DNA of 6,065 nucleotides from Bacteroidales bacterium (GTDB taxonomy: Bacteria > Bacteroidota > Bacteroidia > Bacteroidales > BM520), in NCBI GenBank assembly GCA_028701815.1, contig JAQVPY010000134.1, forward strand, positions 1 through 6,065, written 5' to 3'. Under the pieces are notes generated by a model that saw only the letters and a list, made by a program, of their open reading frames with translations, had not been told where the DNA came from and did not search any database. Both the position numbers and the translations under genes were made by a program. Of the stretch, positions 1 through 6,065 are shown piece after piece. Each line of letters starts with the position of its first letter. Position 1 is the first letter of the stretch.

Positions 1-186
1 CTTAACATCAAATATTTTATTGATGAAAATATCGACCTTGAGCATCAGGAGTCGATTACAGAATATTTCAGTGATGCCCACACTGATTCCATCAACGACG
101 CGCTTGTATTTCTCGGTGAGAACGAGTATAATGAAGAAGAAGTCAGGTTGATGAGAATTCAATATATCTCAGATGTAGGCAATTAA
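1..186 (+). CDS. C-terminal end of an unrecognised acidic protein (5' partial)
   Basis: Reading frame 1 is open from the window edge to a TAA at 184-186 and gives 61 residues, so only the C-terminus is visible. The segment is soluble-looking and rich in Asp, Glu and Asn, with no membrane segment. It includes the stretches FIDENIDLEH and ENEYNEEEVRLMRI, and the end looks helical. I do not recognise the family and assign no function. The frame is judged real because its stop overlaps the start of the next gene as TAATG (184-188), the usual arrangement of co-translated genes, and because no other + frame fits upstream of that start. It probably forms an operon with the DUF4296 lipoprotein. Confidence 0.72.
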   Translation, partial: LNIKYFIDENIDLEHQESITEYFSDAHTDSINDALVFLGENEYNEEEVRLMRIQYISDVGN

Positions 187-581
187 TGAAAAGGGCCTTT
201 TTCATATTGCTCTCTTTGTTATGTCTCGTGGTGTCATGTTCGAGGCAAAAGGTGCAGCGCGTACCGGATTATGTTATTGAGAGGGACTCTATGGTTGACA
301 TTTTAGCCGATTTGCATGTTATTGAGGGCATCATTGCCTACGAAAATTCCTTAAAGCCGGCGACGCCCAAATATGCGACTAAATATTATTCTTGCTATTT
401 TGAGATGAACAATATCAACAGGCATCGTTTTGACACGAGTCTGGTATATTATTATTCCAACTACGAGGATATAGCTAAGAATTTGAATGACGAAGTTATC
501 ATTCGACTGATGAAGATGGAGGGTGATTTACAATCAGCATCCCAGGTTGTCGACGAGGCGGCTGGCGCCGATTCGGAATAA
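186..581 (+). CDS. DUF4296 domain-containing lipoprotein
   Basis: This 131-residue protein starts with a lipoprotein signal peptide: Lys2-Arg3, a hydrophobic core at about residues 4-16, and a lipobox LVVSC with the lipidated cysteine at 18. The residues after Cys18 (SRQKV) are basic rather than Asp/Glu-rich. That lacks the acidic export signal known for surface lipoproteins of Bacteroides, so a periplasm-facing anchor is more likely. Residues about 26-110 fit the DUF4296 pattern: a Pro followed by a 'D-M-V-D-I-L-A-D-L-H' helix (34-44), a Tyr-rich centre, then 'RFDTSLVYYYSN' (81-92). Its function is unknown. The ATG overlaps the upstream stop (TAATG), suggesting translational coupling; an AGG at 177-179 is the only weak Shine-Dalgarno candidate. 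The last 15 residues (SASQVVDEAAGADSE) are low-complexity, lie outside the domain, and overlap the 3' end of deoC on the other strand. Confidence 0.87.
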   Translation: MKRAFFILLSLLCLVVSCSRQKVQRVPDYVIERDSMVDILADLHVIEGIIAYENSLKPATPKYATKYYSCYFEMNNINRHRFDTSLVYYYSNYEDIAKNLNDEVIIRLMKMEGDLQSASQVVDEAAGADSE

Positions 582-1247
582 TTCCGGAGAGAGCCAGTTG
601 TCACCTGCTATTTGTCGCACAAGGTTTACATATACTATTGCTTCATCATAAGTTGATATACCTCCGGCGGCTTTAAATCCTATTTTTATTCCCGTGGAGT
701 CGTAATATTTTCTGATAACTTTCAGCATAACTGATGCGGTCTCCGGTGTTGCGGCGGGAGATATTTTTCCGGTTGAGGTCTTGATAAAGTCGGCTTCTCC
801 TTCAATAGCCAATTCAGAAGCGCGAGAGATAAGTTCGGCTGTTTTTAGGGCTCCGGTTTCGAGGATACATTTAAGGTGTGCTTTTCCGCAAGCCTTTTTA
901 ATTTGTCTGATATCCGACAGCACCTCTTTTTCATTTCCTTCGAGCAATTTGCCTACGGGGAGGACCATATCAATTTCGTCGGCTCCGTTTTTGACCGCAT
1001 ATTTTACTTCGGCGACCCGTATCTCTATTGGGGATTGGGCTGCGGGGAAGCAGCCGGCGACGGAAGCAACCTTTATGCAGGTGCCGGATAATTCCTTTTT
1101 AGCTGTTGTTACAAACGATGGGTATACGCAAATGGCGGCGACGCCCCTTGTAATCCCTTTTTTGCACAGGGCTACAACTCGTTCCGTGGTGTCGTCTATA
1201 TTTAGAGTGGTGAGGTCGATGAATTGTAACAAATCTGACGGTTTCAT
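534..1247 (-). CDS. deoC: Deoxyribose-phosphate aldolase (DERA)
   Basis: A class I TIM-barrel aldolase of the cytoplasm. It cleaves 2-deoxy-D-ribose 5-phosphate to acetaldehyde and glyceraldehyde 3-phosphate, the last step of deoxynucleoside catabolism. At 237 residues it is slightly shorter than E. coli DeoC and clearly of that subtype. Visible motifs are IDLTTLN (10-16), AAICVYP (37-43), GADEIDMVLPVG (88-99, with the conserved catalytic-site Asp93), FIKTSTGK (154-161, Schiff-base Lys156), GFKAAGGI (190-197, second active-site Lys192) and FRIGASRL (224-231, phosphate-binding region). Arg230 stands where E. coli has the second Ser of its GASS. The ATG at 1245-1247 is the only start after the kdsD stop, which lies 21 bp upstream in the same frame. 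The leader is A/T-rich with no Shine-Dalgarno. No other nucleoside-catabolism gene is visible nearby. The last 16 codons, stop included, overlap the convergent lipoprotein gene. Confidence 0.96.
   Translation of the reverse strand: MKPSDLLQFIDLTTLNIDDTTERVVALCKKGITRGVAAICVYPSFVTTAKKELSGTCIKVASVAGCFPAAQSPIEIRVAEVKYAVKNGADEIDMVLPVGKLLEGNEKEVLSDIRQIKKACGKAHLKCILETGALKTAELISRASELAIEGEADFIKTSTGKISPAATPETASVMLKVIRKYYDSTGIKIGFKAAGGISTYDEAIVYVNLVRQIAGDNWLSPELFRIGASRLVDNLGC
558..601. other. Interrupted inverted repeat centred on the lipoprotein stop codon
   Basis: As + strand RNA an inner stem pairs 572-578 with 582-588 (core CGGAA/TTCCG, one G-U pair), leaving the stop codon TAA (579-581) as the loop. 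An outer stem pairs CTGGC at 562-566 with GCCAG at 593-597, and G-U pairs could extend it to 558/601. Between them is a short asymmetric internal loop. Neither strand shows a T-run after the stem, so it is not a canonical intrinsic terminator. It lies in the overlap of two convergent genes, where some mechanism must separate the transcripts. Much of it is coding, so the pairing may be chance. Confidence 0.35.
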
Positions 1248-1268
1248 GGTTGTATTAAAGAAAAACGG

Positions 1269-2237
1269 TTAAATAATCCCCTCTTTCAGGATGTCATGGA
1301 TATGAATTACGCCGAGGTAGTTACCTTTTTTATTAACTACGAGCAGTTGTGTTATGGAATTTTTCCTCATAATCTCGAGGGCATGAACTACGAGTATGTT
1401 TTCCTCAATGGTTTTAGGGTTAGTGGTCATAATGTCACTCGCTTTAATCTTATTAAAGTCGGGTTCTTTAGACATCATTCTTCTGAGGTCGCCGTCGGTG
1501 ATTACGCCGAGGAGTTTACCGTTGTCGAGAACTGCTGTTACGCCGAGGCATTTAGAGGATATTTCATAAATGACGGTTTTAATATCGTCTTCGATAGACA
1601 CGGCCGGTCTACTGTTTCTTATATACAGGTCGGAGACTTTAAGGTAGAGTCGTTTTCCGAGGGAGCCGCCCGGGTGAACTTTTGCAAAATCGCTGGAGGT
1701 AAATCCTTTACATTCGAGTAGGGCAACAACGAGGCAGTCGCCGATGACGAGTTGAGCGGTAGTACTTGCTGTCGGGGCGAGGTTATTCGGGCATGACTCT
1801 TTTTTTACGGTGGTATTTAGAATAATATCAGCCTGTTTTGCGAGGTAGGAGTCTGTATTTCCAGTGATACCTATAATGGTATTACCCATAGATTTCAGCA
1901 GGGATACAAGTAGTTTGATTTCGGAGGTCTCGCCGCTTCTCGAGATACATATTATACAGTCGTTACGGCTGATCATTCCGAGGTCGCCATGTAAGGCGTC
2001 GCCTGCGTGAAGATATTGAGCGAGGGTGCCGGTAGAATTAAAGCTTGAGACAATTTTCTGGGCCACGATTCCGCTTTTACCAATTCCGGATACAATTACT
2101 CTTCCCTTAGTATTCAATATAGCGTTGATAGCTTTTACGAATTCGTCATCTATAAAAGAGCTGAGTTTTTTTATTGATCTTGCTTCATGATTTATGGTAT
2201 TGACGGCGATTTCTTTAATTTCTTCTGCTGATTTCAT
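1269..2237 (-). CDS. kdsD: Arabinose-5-phosphate isomerase, KpsF/GutQ family (SIS + two CBS domains)
   Basis: It interconverts D-ribulose 5-phosphate and D-arabinose 5-phosphate, the first step of KDO synthesis for lipopolysaccharide. The 322 residues match the usual length of about 320-330. An N-terminal SIS domain (about 35-180) carries GIGKSG (51-56), SRSGETSE (99-106), KKESCPNNLAPT (145-156) and HPGGSLGKRL (188-197). With a constant offset of five, Lys54, Glu106, Glu147 and His188 line up with E. coli Lys59, Glu111, Glu152 and His193, so the active site appears complete. Two CBS domains follow (about 203-255 and 266-320); in this family they are presumed regulatory. The ATG follows an A-rich leader (ATAAAACAAAA) without Shine-Dalgarno, 12 bp after rlmI. 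A KpsF or GutQ paralogue for capsule or sugar-alcohol metabolism has the same architecture, but no capsule genes are visible, so the LPS role is preferred. Confidence 0.93.
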   Translation of the reverse strand: MKSAEEIKEIAVNTINHEARSIKKLSSFIDDEFVKAINAILNTKGRVIVSGIGKSGIVAQKIVSSFNSTGTLAQYLHAGDALHGDLGMISRNDCIICISRSGETSEIKLLVSLLKSMGNTIIGITGNTDSYLAKQADIILNTTVKKESCPNNLAPTASTTAQLVIGDCLVVALLECKGFTSSDFAKVHPGGSLGKRLYLKVSDLYIRNSRPAVSIEDDIKTVIYEISSKCLGVTAVLDNGKLLGVITDGDLRRMMSKEPDFNKIKASDIMTTNPKTIEENILVVHALEIMRKNSITQLLVVNKKGNYLGVIHIHDILKEGII

Positions 2238-2249
2238 TTTTGTTTTATA

Positions 2250-3443
2250 TTAATCTGTTATTAGAGCCAGCCCCTTAAGATATTCTGTCTCGGGGTGGAA
2301 TATGTTTATCAGGTGGTCTGGTGCCTGATGTAGTTGATATATTATAGATACTTTACGTTTCATATCTGTTGCGGCATTATATACTGCTGTAAGAAAGTCT
2401 GTTTTACTTATCACCTGAGAGCAGGAAAAAGTGAAAAGCAGCCCATTAGTGTCAAGGCTTTTGATTCCAAGCGTGTTAAGTCTTCTATACGCTTTCATGG
2501 CGTTATTACGCGCGTCTAAGTGTTTAGCAAAAGCAGGCGGGTCTAATATTACGATATCAAATTTCTCGGTGTTTTGTGTCAGAAATTCGAAGGCGTCTTT
2601 AGTATATGATTTATGGGCGGTAGTGTTGCCGCAGTTGAGTTTCACGTTATGGTCGGTCATCTCAATAGCGTTTTCGGACACGTCAACGGAGACAACTTTA
2701 GAGGCGCCGTTAGCGAGGGCGTAGGCGGAGAATGCTCCTGTATAGCAAAAGATGTTCAGTACGCTTTTGCCTTTGCAGTGTTGAGCCAAAATTTCCCTAT
2801 TCCTTTTTTGGTCGAGGAAGAAACCTGTTTTTTGTCCGTTCACGAAGTCGATATCGAATTTTATGCCGTTTTCGGAGATTACGACGGATCCGGTATCACC
2901 ATAGAGGAACATATCTTTTGTCGTATCCGTTTCGGCTTGTTTTATGGTCATTCCGCTTTTGGAGAAAACGGCGGTGACTTTATCTTTTCCGAGACATTCC
3001 ACGAAGCATTCGGCCAATTCGGGCAGGAGTTTGAACATCCCTACCGAATGAGCCTGTAATACTATAACTCCGTTATAATAGTCCGCGATAAGTCCCGGCA
3101 TATCATCTCCCTCCCCGTGTATCAGTCGGAATGCGTTAGTTTCTTCGTTGTCGAAGAGTCCGAGTGCCTTGCGGCGGAGAATGGCGCTGTTAACCATTGA
3201 TTTCCAGAAGGCATGATCTATAGCAGCGAATTTTTTGAAAGAGAAAATCCTTATAGCGATAGAGCCTTTTTGAAAATGTCCGGTGGCGAGGTATTCACCT
3301 TTTTCTGAATACACTTCTACTGTTTCGCCGTCTTCAAGTTGTTTAGAGCATGTCTTGATAGCTCCGGAGAACACCCAAAGGTGTTTTTTGAGAAGAGATT
3401 TTTCTCTTCCCTCTTTTAATGTCACTTGCGGCAGCATTTTCAT
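2250..3443 (-). CDS. rlmI: Class I SAM-dependent 23S rRNA (cytosine-C5) methyltransferase, RlmI-like
   Basis: E. coli RlmI uses S-adenosylmethionine to make m5C1962 in 23S rRNA; the same activity is inferred here. The length of 397 residues is almost that of the E. coli enzyme. An N-terminal PUA-type RNA-binding domain (about 5-75) has EGREKSLLKKHLWVFSGAI, followed by a central region with FRLIHGEGDDMPGLIAD (105-121). The catalytic Rossmann domain starts with TGFFLDQKRNR (206-215). Motif I is VLNIFCYTGAFSAYA (228-242), the acidic SAM-ribose-binding residue is in SVDVSE (252-257), motif IV is ILDPPAFAK (299-307), and FSCSQV (339-344) holds the probable catalytic Cys341. The C-terminus (QAPDHL, FHPETEYLKGLAL) also matches RlmI. 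The start is ATGAAAATG, so residue 1 or 3 could initiate; there is no Shine-Dalgarno. The gene lies 9 bp after the infB stop. The exact rRNA target base is inferred from the family. Confidence 0.92.
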   Translation of the reverse strand: MKMLPQVTLKEGREKSLLKKHLWVFSGAIKTCSKQLEDGETVEVYSEKGEYLATGHFQKGSIAIRIFSFKKFAAIDHAFWKSMVNSAILRRKALGLFDNEETNAFRLIHGEGDDMPGLIADYYNGVIVLQAHSVGMFKLLPELAECFVECLGKDKVTAVFSKSGMTIKQAETDTTKDMFLYGDTGSVVISENGIKFDIDFVNGQKTGFFLDQKRNREILAQHCKGKSVLNIFCYTGAFSAYALANGASKVVSVDVSENAIEMTDHNVKLNCGNTTAHKSYTKDAFEFLTQNTEKFDIVILDPPAFAKHLDARNNAMKAYRRLNTLGIKSLDTNGLLFTFSCSQVISKTDFLTAVYNAATDMKRKVSIIYQLHQAPDHLINIFHPETEYLKGLALITD

Positions 3444-3452
3444 TGCGTAGTA

Positions 3453-6065
3453 CTATAGCTTTCTTTGATGTTCGATTTCTATATAACCTTCTATGATGTC
3501 GCCGACTTTAATATCATTAAAGTTATCGATATTAAGTCCGCATTCATATCCTGCCTTCACCTCTTTAGCGTCGTCTTTAAAGCGTTTCAGGGAGCCGAGT
3601 TTTCCGGTATATACAACGATGCCGTCTCTGATGAGTCGGATAGTGTTGTTGCGGGTGATAGTACCGCTTTGTACCATACATCCGGCTACGCTGCCGACTT
3701 TTGATATTTTGAAGACCTCGCGTATTTCGACGTTGCAGGTGACTTTCTCTTCAATTTCCGGAGAGAGCATACCTTCTATAGCGTCTTTAATTTCGTCTAT
3801 GGCCTTATAGATTACGGAATAGGTCCTGATATCAATCTGTTCTTGCTCTGCAAGTTTTCTTGCTGCAAGTGACGGACGTACCTGGAAGCCGACGATGATA
3901 GCATCTGATGCGGAGGCGAGCATGACGTCGTTTTCTGTAATCTGTCCCACTGATTTATGAATCACGTTAACCTGAACTTCAGGAGTGGAGAGCTTCAGCA
4001 GTGAGTCTGACAGGGCTTCTATAGAGCCGTCGACATCAGCTTTAACAATGATGTTAAGCTCTTTGAAGTCGCCGATAGCAATTCTGCGGCCAATTTCGTC
4101 AAGGGTTATATGTTTTTGAGTTCTTATGCCCATTTCGCGTTGCAGTTGTTGACGTTTGGTGGCTATTGATTTAGCTTCATGTTCATCTTTTAAGACCACG
4201 AAATTATCACCTGCCTGGGTAGCACCGTTAAGTCCTAACAGGAGTACCGGTGTAGAGGGTCCGCATTCGGAAACTTTTTGGTTTCTTTCATTGAACAGGG
4301 CTTTAACTTTTCCGTAGCATGTGCCTGCGAGTACCATGTCCCCCTGATGGAGAGTTCCGTCTTGGACGAGTATTTTAGCCACATATCCGCGACCCTTGTC
4401 GAGGGCGGATTCGATAACTGTACCTTCGGCACGTTTTTGAGGATTGCCTTTTAAGTCGAGCAGGTCGGCTACCAAAAGAACTTTCTCGAGCAGCAGGTCG
4501 AGGTTTACACCTTTCTTGGCAGATATCTCCTGACATTGATAGTCGCCACCCCAGTCTTCCACGAGGATTCTCATGGCAGCAAGTTCTTCCTTTATTTTTT
4601 CGGGATGAGCCCCCGGTTTGTCTATCTTGTTGATAGCTATTACAATAGGTACGTTAGCTGCCTGCGCGTGGTTGATGGCCTCTACTGTTTGAGGCATCAC
4701 CTTGTCGTCTGCGGCAATTACAATGATAGCGATATCGGTCAGTTGAGCTCCTCTGGCACGCATGGCGGTAAACGCCTCGTGTCCGGGGGTGTCAAGGAAG
4801 GTTATCTTCCTGCCGTTGGGGAGAACAACTTCATAAGCTCCAATATGTTGGGTAATACCACCGGCTTCGCCTGCGATTACATTTGTCTTCCTGATGTTGT
4901 CGAGTAACGATGTTTTACCGTGGTCGACGTGACCCATGACGGTTACTATAGGGTTTCTTGTCACCCTGTCCTCTTCATTCTCTATTACTTCTTCTTTCGG
5001 TTCGTGCAGTTCGGCACCTACAAAGTCGACGTCAAACCCGAATTCGTCGGCGACGACAGTGATGGTCTCGGCGTCAAGGCGCTGGTTGATGGAAACGATT
5101 ACTCCGAGATTCATACATGTCTTGATGACTTCGGTAACATTTACGTTCATAAGGTTTGCCAATTCGTTGACGGTGACGAACTCGGTGACTTTAATAGTAG
5201 ATTTTTCGGCGAGTTCGGCTTCACTCTGACGGCGGATCTCTTCATCTTTTGCCTCACGTTTGATCTTTCTGCGTTTTGCAGCTTTGGATTTTTCTTTGTG
5301 CTCGAGATTTTTAAGGGTTTCGCTCACTTGTTTTTGGATTTCCTCGTCGGTGATCTCTACTTTTTTGAAGTCTTTTTTCTTCTTTCCCTGATGGTTCTTT
5401 TTATTTAAGGATTTATCCTTATCTTTATTAGCTGCATCTGTCGGAGAGTCTTTCTTTATTACGCCGTTGGCATCTTTTTGAATTCTTTGACGTTTGCCTT
5501 TTTTCTGGTTGCTGTCGGCGTTATTGTTCTGATTGCGCTTTTTGTCTTTCGACGCCGGCGGAGTAGGGGGTTGCAGTTCGATCTTTCCGAGGCTAACAGG
5601 CCCTTTTAATCTGTCAACCTTCGTTTCAAGGAAATTAGTCGCTTTTCCGTCGACTGATGTATTCGTCTGAACTTGAACTTGTGCCTGAGCTTGTGCTTGT
5701 GCTGGTGCCTGTGCTGGCTGCTGTGTCTGTACAGTGGTGCTATTACGAGTCTTATCCTGTGCTTTTTCCGTTGTTTTCGGCGTCGCAGTCTCCTGTTTTT
5801 CTGCAGCCTTCGGTGCGACCTTATTCTCAGCCTTTTCTCCATTCTCAGTATTCTCAGCCATAGCAACATTCTTGTGCTCATGTTTTTCGGCCGATTTGTG
5901 TTTTTTCTCAGGGACACTGTCGGCTTTCGGCTGCTGTGTCTCTTCGGCTTTTATCACTTTTTCTTTCTTGTCTTCGACCTTTTCGGGCTTCTTTTCTTCG
6001 ACCTTTATTTCTTCCTGTTTCGGCACTTCAATTATCTTTTCTTCGGCCTTAGGGGCTTGTTGTTT
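3453..6065 (-). CDS. infB: Translation initiation factor IF-2 (N-terminus beyond the window)
   Basis: This GTPase places initiator fMet-tRNA on the 30S subunit and promotes 50S joining. The frame stays open to the window edge, giving 870 residues. A GTG at 6024-6026 could be read as a start, but Lys/Glu/Ala/Pro-rich coding continues upstream of it, so the true start is almost certainly outside. The first 285 or so visible residues are a charged low-complexity extension with an Ala/Gln tract. An IF2N domain follows (TEFVTVNELANLMNV onwards, about 5020-5190). The GTPase domain has G1 GHVDHGKT (4911-4934), G2 GGITQHIG, G3 DTPGHEAF (4770-4793), G4 NKID (4620-4631) and G5 SAK (4515-4523). A beta-barrel domain II (EGTVIESALDKGRGYVA), domain III and the tRNA-binding C-terminal domain follow, ending VGDIIEGYIEIEHQRKL, as in other IF-2s. 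The stop is TAG. It is the first visible gene of the - strand block; rimP and nusA are the usual upstream partners. Confidence 0.97.
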   Translation of the reverse strand, partial: KQQAPKAEEKIIEVPKQEEIKVEEKKPEKVEDKKEKVIKAEETQQPKADSVPEKKHKSAEKHEHKNVAMAENTENGEKAENKVAPKAAEKQETATPKTTEKAQDKTRNSTTVQTQQPAQAPAQAQAQAQVQVQTNTSVDGKATNFLETKVDRLKGPVSLGKIELQPPTPPASKDKKRNQNNNADSNQKKGKRQRIQKDANGVIKKDSPTDAANKDKDKSLNKKNHQGKKKKDFKKVEITDEEIQKQVSETLKNLEHKEKSKAAKRRKIKREAKDEEIRRQSEAELAEKSTIKVTEFVTVNELANLMNVNVTEVIKTCMNLGVIVSINQRLDAETITVVADEFGFDVDFVGAELHEPKEEVIENEEDRVTRNPIVTVMGHVDHGKTSLLDNIRKTNVIAGEAGGITQHIGAYEVVLPNGRKITFLDTPGHEAFTAMRARGAQLTDIAIIVIAADDKVMPQTVEAINHAQAANVPIVIAINKIDKPGAHPEKIKEELAAMRILVEDWGGDYQCQEISAKKGVNLDLLLEKVLLVADLLDLKGNPQKRAEGTVIESALDKGRGYVAKILVQDGTLHQGDMVLAGTCYGKVKALFNERNQKVSECGPSTPVLLLGLNGATQAGDNFVVLKDEHEAKSIATKRQQLQREMGIRTQKHITLDEIGRRIAIGDFKELNIIVKADVDGSIEALSDSLLKLSTPEVQVNVIHKSVGQITENDVMLASASDAIIVGFQVRPSLAARKLAEQEQIDIRTYSVIYKAIDEIKDAIEGMLSPEIEEKVTCNVEIREVFKISKVGSVAGCMVQSGTITRNNTIRLIRDGIVVYTGKLGSLKRFKDDAKEVKAGYECGLNIDNFNDIKVGDIIEGYIEIEHQRKL
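5667..5717 (-). repeat. Degenerate hexanucleotide repeat in infB encoding an Ala/Gln(Pro/Val) tract
   Basis: On the + strand, units of the form TGCTTG, TGCCTG and AACTTG follow one another at a six-base period. On the coding strand they give alternating residues, (P/A/V)-Q or A-P, within PAQAPAQAQAQAQVQVQ of the IF-2 N-terminal extension. The period equals two codons, so gain or loss of units keeps the frame. Third positions vary among units (caa/cag, gca/gct), so this is an aged rather than freshly expanded array. The tract lies in the disordered linker and probably tolerates length change. Confidence 0.75.

Larger units (their letters stand above)
534..6065 (-). other. Predicted transcription unit infB-rlmI-kdsD-deoC
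   Basis: Four complete or partial genes follow one another on the - strand with spacers of 9 (3444-3452), 12 (2238-2249) and 21 bp (1248-1268). None of these gaps has room for a promoter or a hairpin terminator, so co-transcription is the simplest reading. The controlling promoter is not visible and probably lies upstream of infB or of genes preceding it. No terminator with a T-tract is seen after deoC; transcription presumably runs into the convergent lipoprotein gene. Promoters inside coding sequence cannot be excluded. Confidence 0.65.

Noticed and set aside
485..504. Inverted repeat GAATGA-N8-TCATTC as a terminator for the - strand operon
   Set aside because: The stem is six A/T-rich pairs with an eight-base loop and no T-run after it in either direction. 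It lies inside conserved lipoprotein coding sequence, so it is most likely chance.
1248..1268. Separate promoter for deoC in the gap after kdsD
   Set aside because: The gap is 21 bp, too short for a Bacteroidota -33/-7 promoter, and contains no TAnnTTTG element upstream of the start.
1269..1271. Stop-codon reassignment or selenocysteine-type recoding at the in-frame stops
   Set aside because: Each stop falls exactly where the protein family normally ends, and a new ATG follows within a few codons. Ordinary termination explains this better.
781..1272. 163-codon open frame on the + strand opposite deoC
   Set aside because: It is antisense to well-conserved deoC codons including both active-site lysines, has no recognisable domain, and its product is compositionally odd (Ser/Thr/Ile/Ala-rich). 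It is a shadow frame.
1296..1721. 141-codon + strand open frame opposite kdsD
   Set aside because: It lies in exact antisense codon register with kdsD, a frame that stays open when Leu TTA/CTA and Ser TCA codons are rare in the real gene. No domain is visible.
2613..3059. 148-codon + strand open frame opposite rlmI
   Set aside because: Same in-register antisense effect. The - strand product has a full set of methyltransferase motifs across this stretch.
4920..5408. 162-codon + strand open frame opposite infB
   Set aside because: In-register antisense of the IF2N and linker region. The Phe/Val/Leu-rich product merely mirrors Lys/Glu/Asp codons and is not a credible membrane protein.
6024..6026. 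GTG as the start codon of infB
   Set aside because: The frame continues to the window edge with the same Lys/Glu/Ala/Pro-rich composition. Without a Shine-Dalgarno or a stop upstream there is no reason to begin here.

Overview
The window looks like ordinary chromosomal DNA from a member of the Bacteroidota, probably the order Bacteroidales. The reasons are a DUF4296-type lipoprotein (a family I know only from this phylum), an IF-2 with a very long low-complexity N-terminal extension, starts preceded by A/T-rich leaders without clear Shine-Dalgarno sequences, and a KDO-pathway enzyme implying a Gram-negative envelope. The assignment rests on protein resemblance alone; I cannot name the genus.

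Layout. The left edge (1-581) is on the + strand. It holds the last 61 codons of an unrecognised acidic protein whose stop overlaps, as TAATG, the start of a small DUF4296 lipoprotein. The rest (534-6065) is one tightly packed block on the - strand. In transcription order it carries infB (IF-2, 5' end outside the window), an RlmI-type 23S rRNA cytosine methyltransferase, a KpsF/KdsD arabinose-5-phosphate isomerase with two CBS domains, and the deoxyribose-phosphate aldolase deoC. Gaps are only 9, 12 and 21 bp, so the four are probably co-transcribed from a promoter beyond the right edge.

How the genes fit together. infB and the methyltransferase both serve the ribosome. kdsD supplies arabinose 5-phosphate for the KDO sugar of lipopolysaccharide. 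deoC breaks down deoxyribose 5-phosphate to acetaldehyde and glyceraldehyde 3-phosphate. Beyond translation, the link between them is not a pathway, and the cluster reads as a housekeeping operon of mixed content.

The most unusual features are architectural. The DUF4296 gene and deoC converge and overlap tail-to-tail by 48 bp in exact codon register, so the conserved RIGAS segment of the aldolase is encoded opposite the lipoprotein's last codons. All four - strand genes share one reading frame, separated by single stop codons with no extra stop in any spacer. A hexanucleotide repeat in infB encodes an Ala/Gln-rich tract. I see no mobile element, RNA gene, CRISPR array or defence system. No stretch over 300 bases lacks a gene.
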